Shown in pieces: positions 63,491 through 64,000 of a stretch of 64,000 nt of DNA. The notes below the pieces were generated by a model. The model had not been told where the DNA came from. It made no database searches and saw only the letters and a list, made by a program, of their open reading frames with translations. The DNA is taken from contig JACKDR010000023.1 of NCBI GenBank assembly GCA_020633495.1, positions 62,001 through 126,000 of the forward strand. The letters run 5' to 3'. The translations under genes and the position numbers were made by a program. How positions within the stretch are numbered: the first letter of the stretch is position 1; each line of letters begins with the position of its first letter. This DNA comes from Kofleriaceae bacterium. GTDB taxonomy: Bacteria > Myxococcota_A > Polyangia > Haliangiales > Haliangiaceae.

Positions 63491-64000
63491 CTAGCGATGC
63501 GAACGCTGCTCGTACATCTGGTGCAGCTTCCTAGCAATCATCTGATGCTGAGCGCTGCCGCTCTTACCGGTGAGGGCAGCGGGCCACGGCGCGCAACCCC
63601 AGATCAGGTTACCATCTGGGTTGTTCTCGTCGCCCTGCGGAAGCGTCCCACAGCTAGGAATTCCAGTGTCCGGCGTGTTGGTGTCATTGTCCCAGTCAGC
63701 CAAGTAGTCGCCGACCACCATGCAGGTTCCGGAGGTGTTGAGCGCAACATCGGGCGTCCCGTCAAAGATGTGCTGGAAGCGACACTCGGTTCCGGTGGTG
63801 ACCGCGCCGCGGTCGGCGCAGGTGAAGCCGGAGCCCACGAGGCCACCAATGTTGGCGGTGCTGCCCTGGAAGCTCTCACCGGGGACGCAGAACGCCAGGC
63901 AGATGTCGACCTGGGTGACGTCGCCGGCGAAGTTGTTGACGTACGGCCAGTAGCCGGCGTCGCAGCTGTTCAGGTACGGGTTGCCGTCCGGGGTCAGCGG
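63491..64000 (-). CDS. Exported Cys-rich protein, C-terminal part (5' end outside window)
   Basis: The frame is open to the window edge; 169 residues are visible. Seven Cys are spread along it (N-S-C-D-A-G, I-C-L-A-F-C-V, F-T-C-A-D, T-E-C-R-F, G-T-C-M-V, S-C-G-T-L, W-G-C-A-P), with W-D-N-D-T-N-T-P-D-T-G loops rich in Asp/Asn. The C-terminus is helical and basic (Q-M-I-A-R-K-L-H-Q-M-Y). It looks like a secreted protein with several disulfides. I do not recognise the family. A strong terminator follows. Confidence 0.75.
   Translation of the reverse strand, partial: PLTPDGNPYLNSCDAGYWPYVNNFAGDVTQVDICLAFCVPGESFQGSTANIGGLVGSGFTCADRGAVTTGTECRFQHIFDGTPDVALNTSGTCMVVGDYLADWDNDTNTPDTGIPSCGTLPQGDENNPDGNLIWGCAPWPAALTGKSGSAQHQMIARKLHQMYEQRSHR

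Overview
The window is very GC-rich DNA, with G or C in almost every third codon position. Its gene families point to the Myxococcota (Polyangia/Haliangium-like): many lipoproteins with Asp-Ala-Pro linkers after the lipobox, a VIT-vWA-DUF2135 surface lipoprotein, an AgmX/PglI-type C-terminal domain protein, FHA proteins including an FHA-fused sigma-54 activator, LamG/Ig-repeat and FG-GAP surface proteins, and an M43 metalloprotease lipoprotein. This placement is inferred from families, not from a marker gene. I saw no rRNA, tRNA or CRISPR array.

Layout. 0-4.5 kb: 3' part of a giant Ig-repeat/LamG surface protein built on a 255-bp repeat. 4.5-9.9 kb: membrane metallophosphoesterase, a phytase-esterase-like lipoprotein (frameshifted), an exonuclease, a lipoprotein, an M43 protease and a small exported helical protein. 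10-21.4 kb: TolC and MlaC, a hybrid histidine kinase, a phosphohexomutase, a double-FHA protein, a DUF2254-like membrane protein, a lamin-tail lipoprotein, a TerB-like protein coupled to an aldo/keto reductase. 21.4-22.1 kb: a (CCTCCG)n tract and REP-like palindromic repeats. 22.1-25.7 kb: overlapping tetR / C45-type amidohydrolase / M14 peptidase operon with palindromes upstream. 25.9-41 kb: C39-like protein, VIT-vWA lipoprotein, RNase D divergent from aconitase, two duplicated EF-hand lipoproteins, AgmX-type protein, CocE/NonD hydrolase lipoprotein and FHA-sigma54 activator. 41-49.3 kb: TauE exporter coupled to a GH1 glycosidase lipoprotein, SDR, FG-GAP/CARDB lipoprotein, a second REP-like cluster, a YdeI/OmdA-like protein and membrane proteins.

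49.5-64 kb is an accessory region with more relaxed codon use. It holds a cluster of tandem paralogues of a six-cysteine secreted family that I do not recognise, shaped by a 750-bp segmental duplication; a beta-propeller lipoprotein; two paralogous coiled-coil proteins; an unknown large protein overlapping a small membrane protein; a 1270-aa repeat lipoprotein; and a decayed IS66 transposase gene split by an intact IS21-family element (istA/istB). Perfect 131-bp direct repeats abut the IS21 ends exactly. The window ends in a partial exported Cys-rich protein.

Two signals recur. First, many genes have a TANNNT-like hexamer only 6-9 nt before the start codon, which suggests leaderless transcription; most other genes have good Shine-Dalgarno sequences. 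Second, at least five genes look frameshifted at GC-rich sites, either real decay or indel errors in the source sequence.
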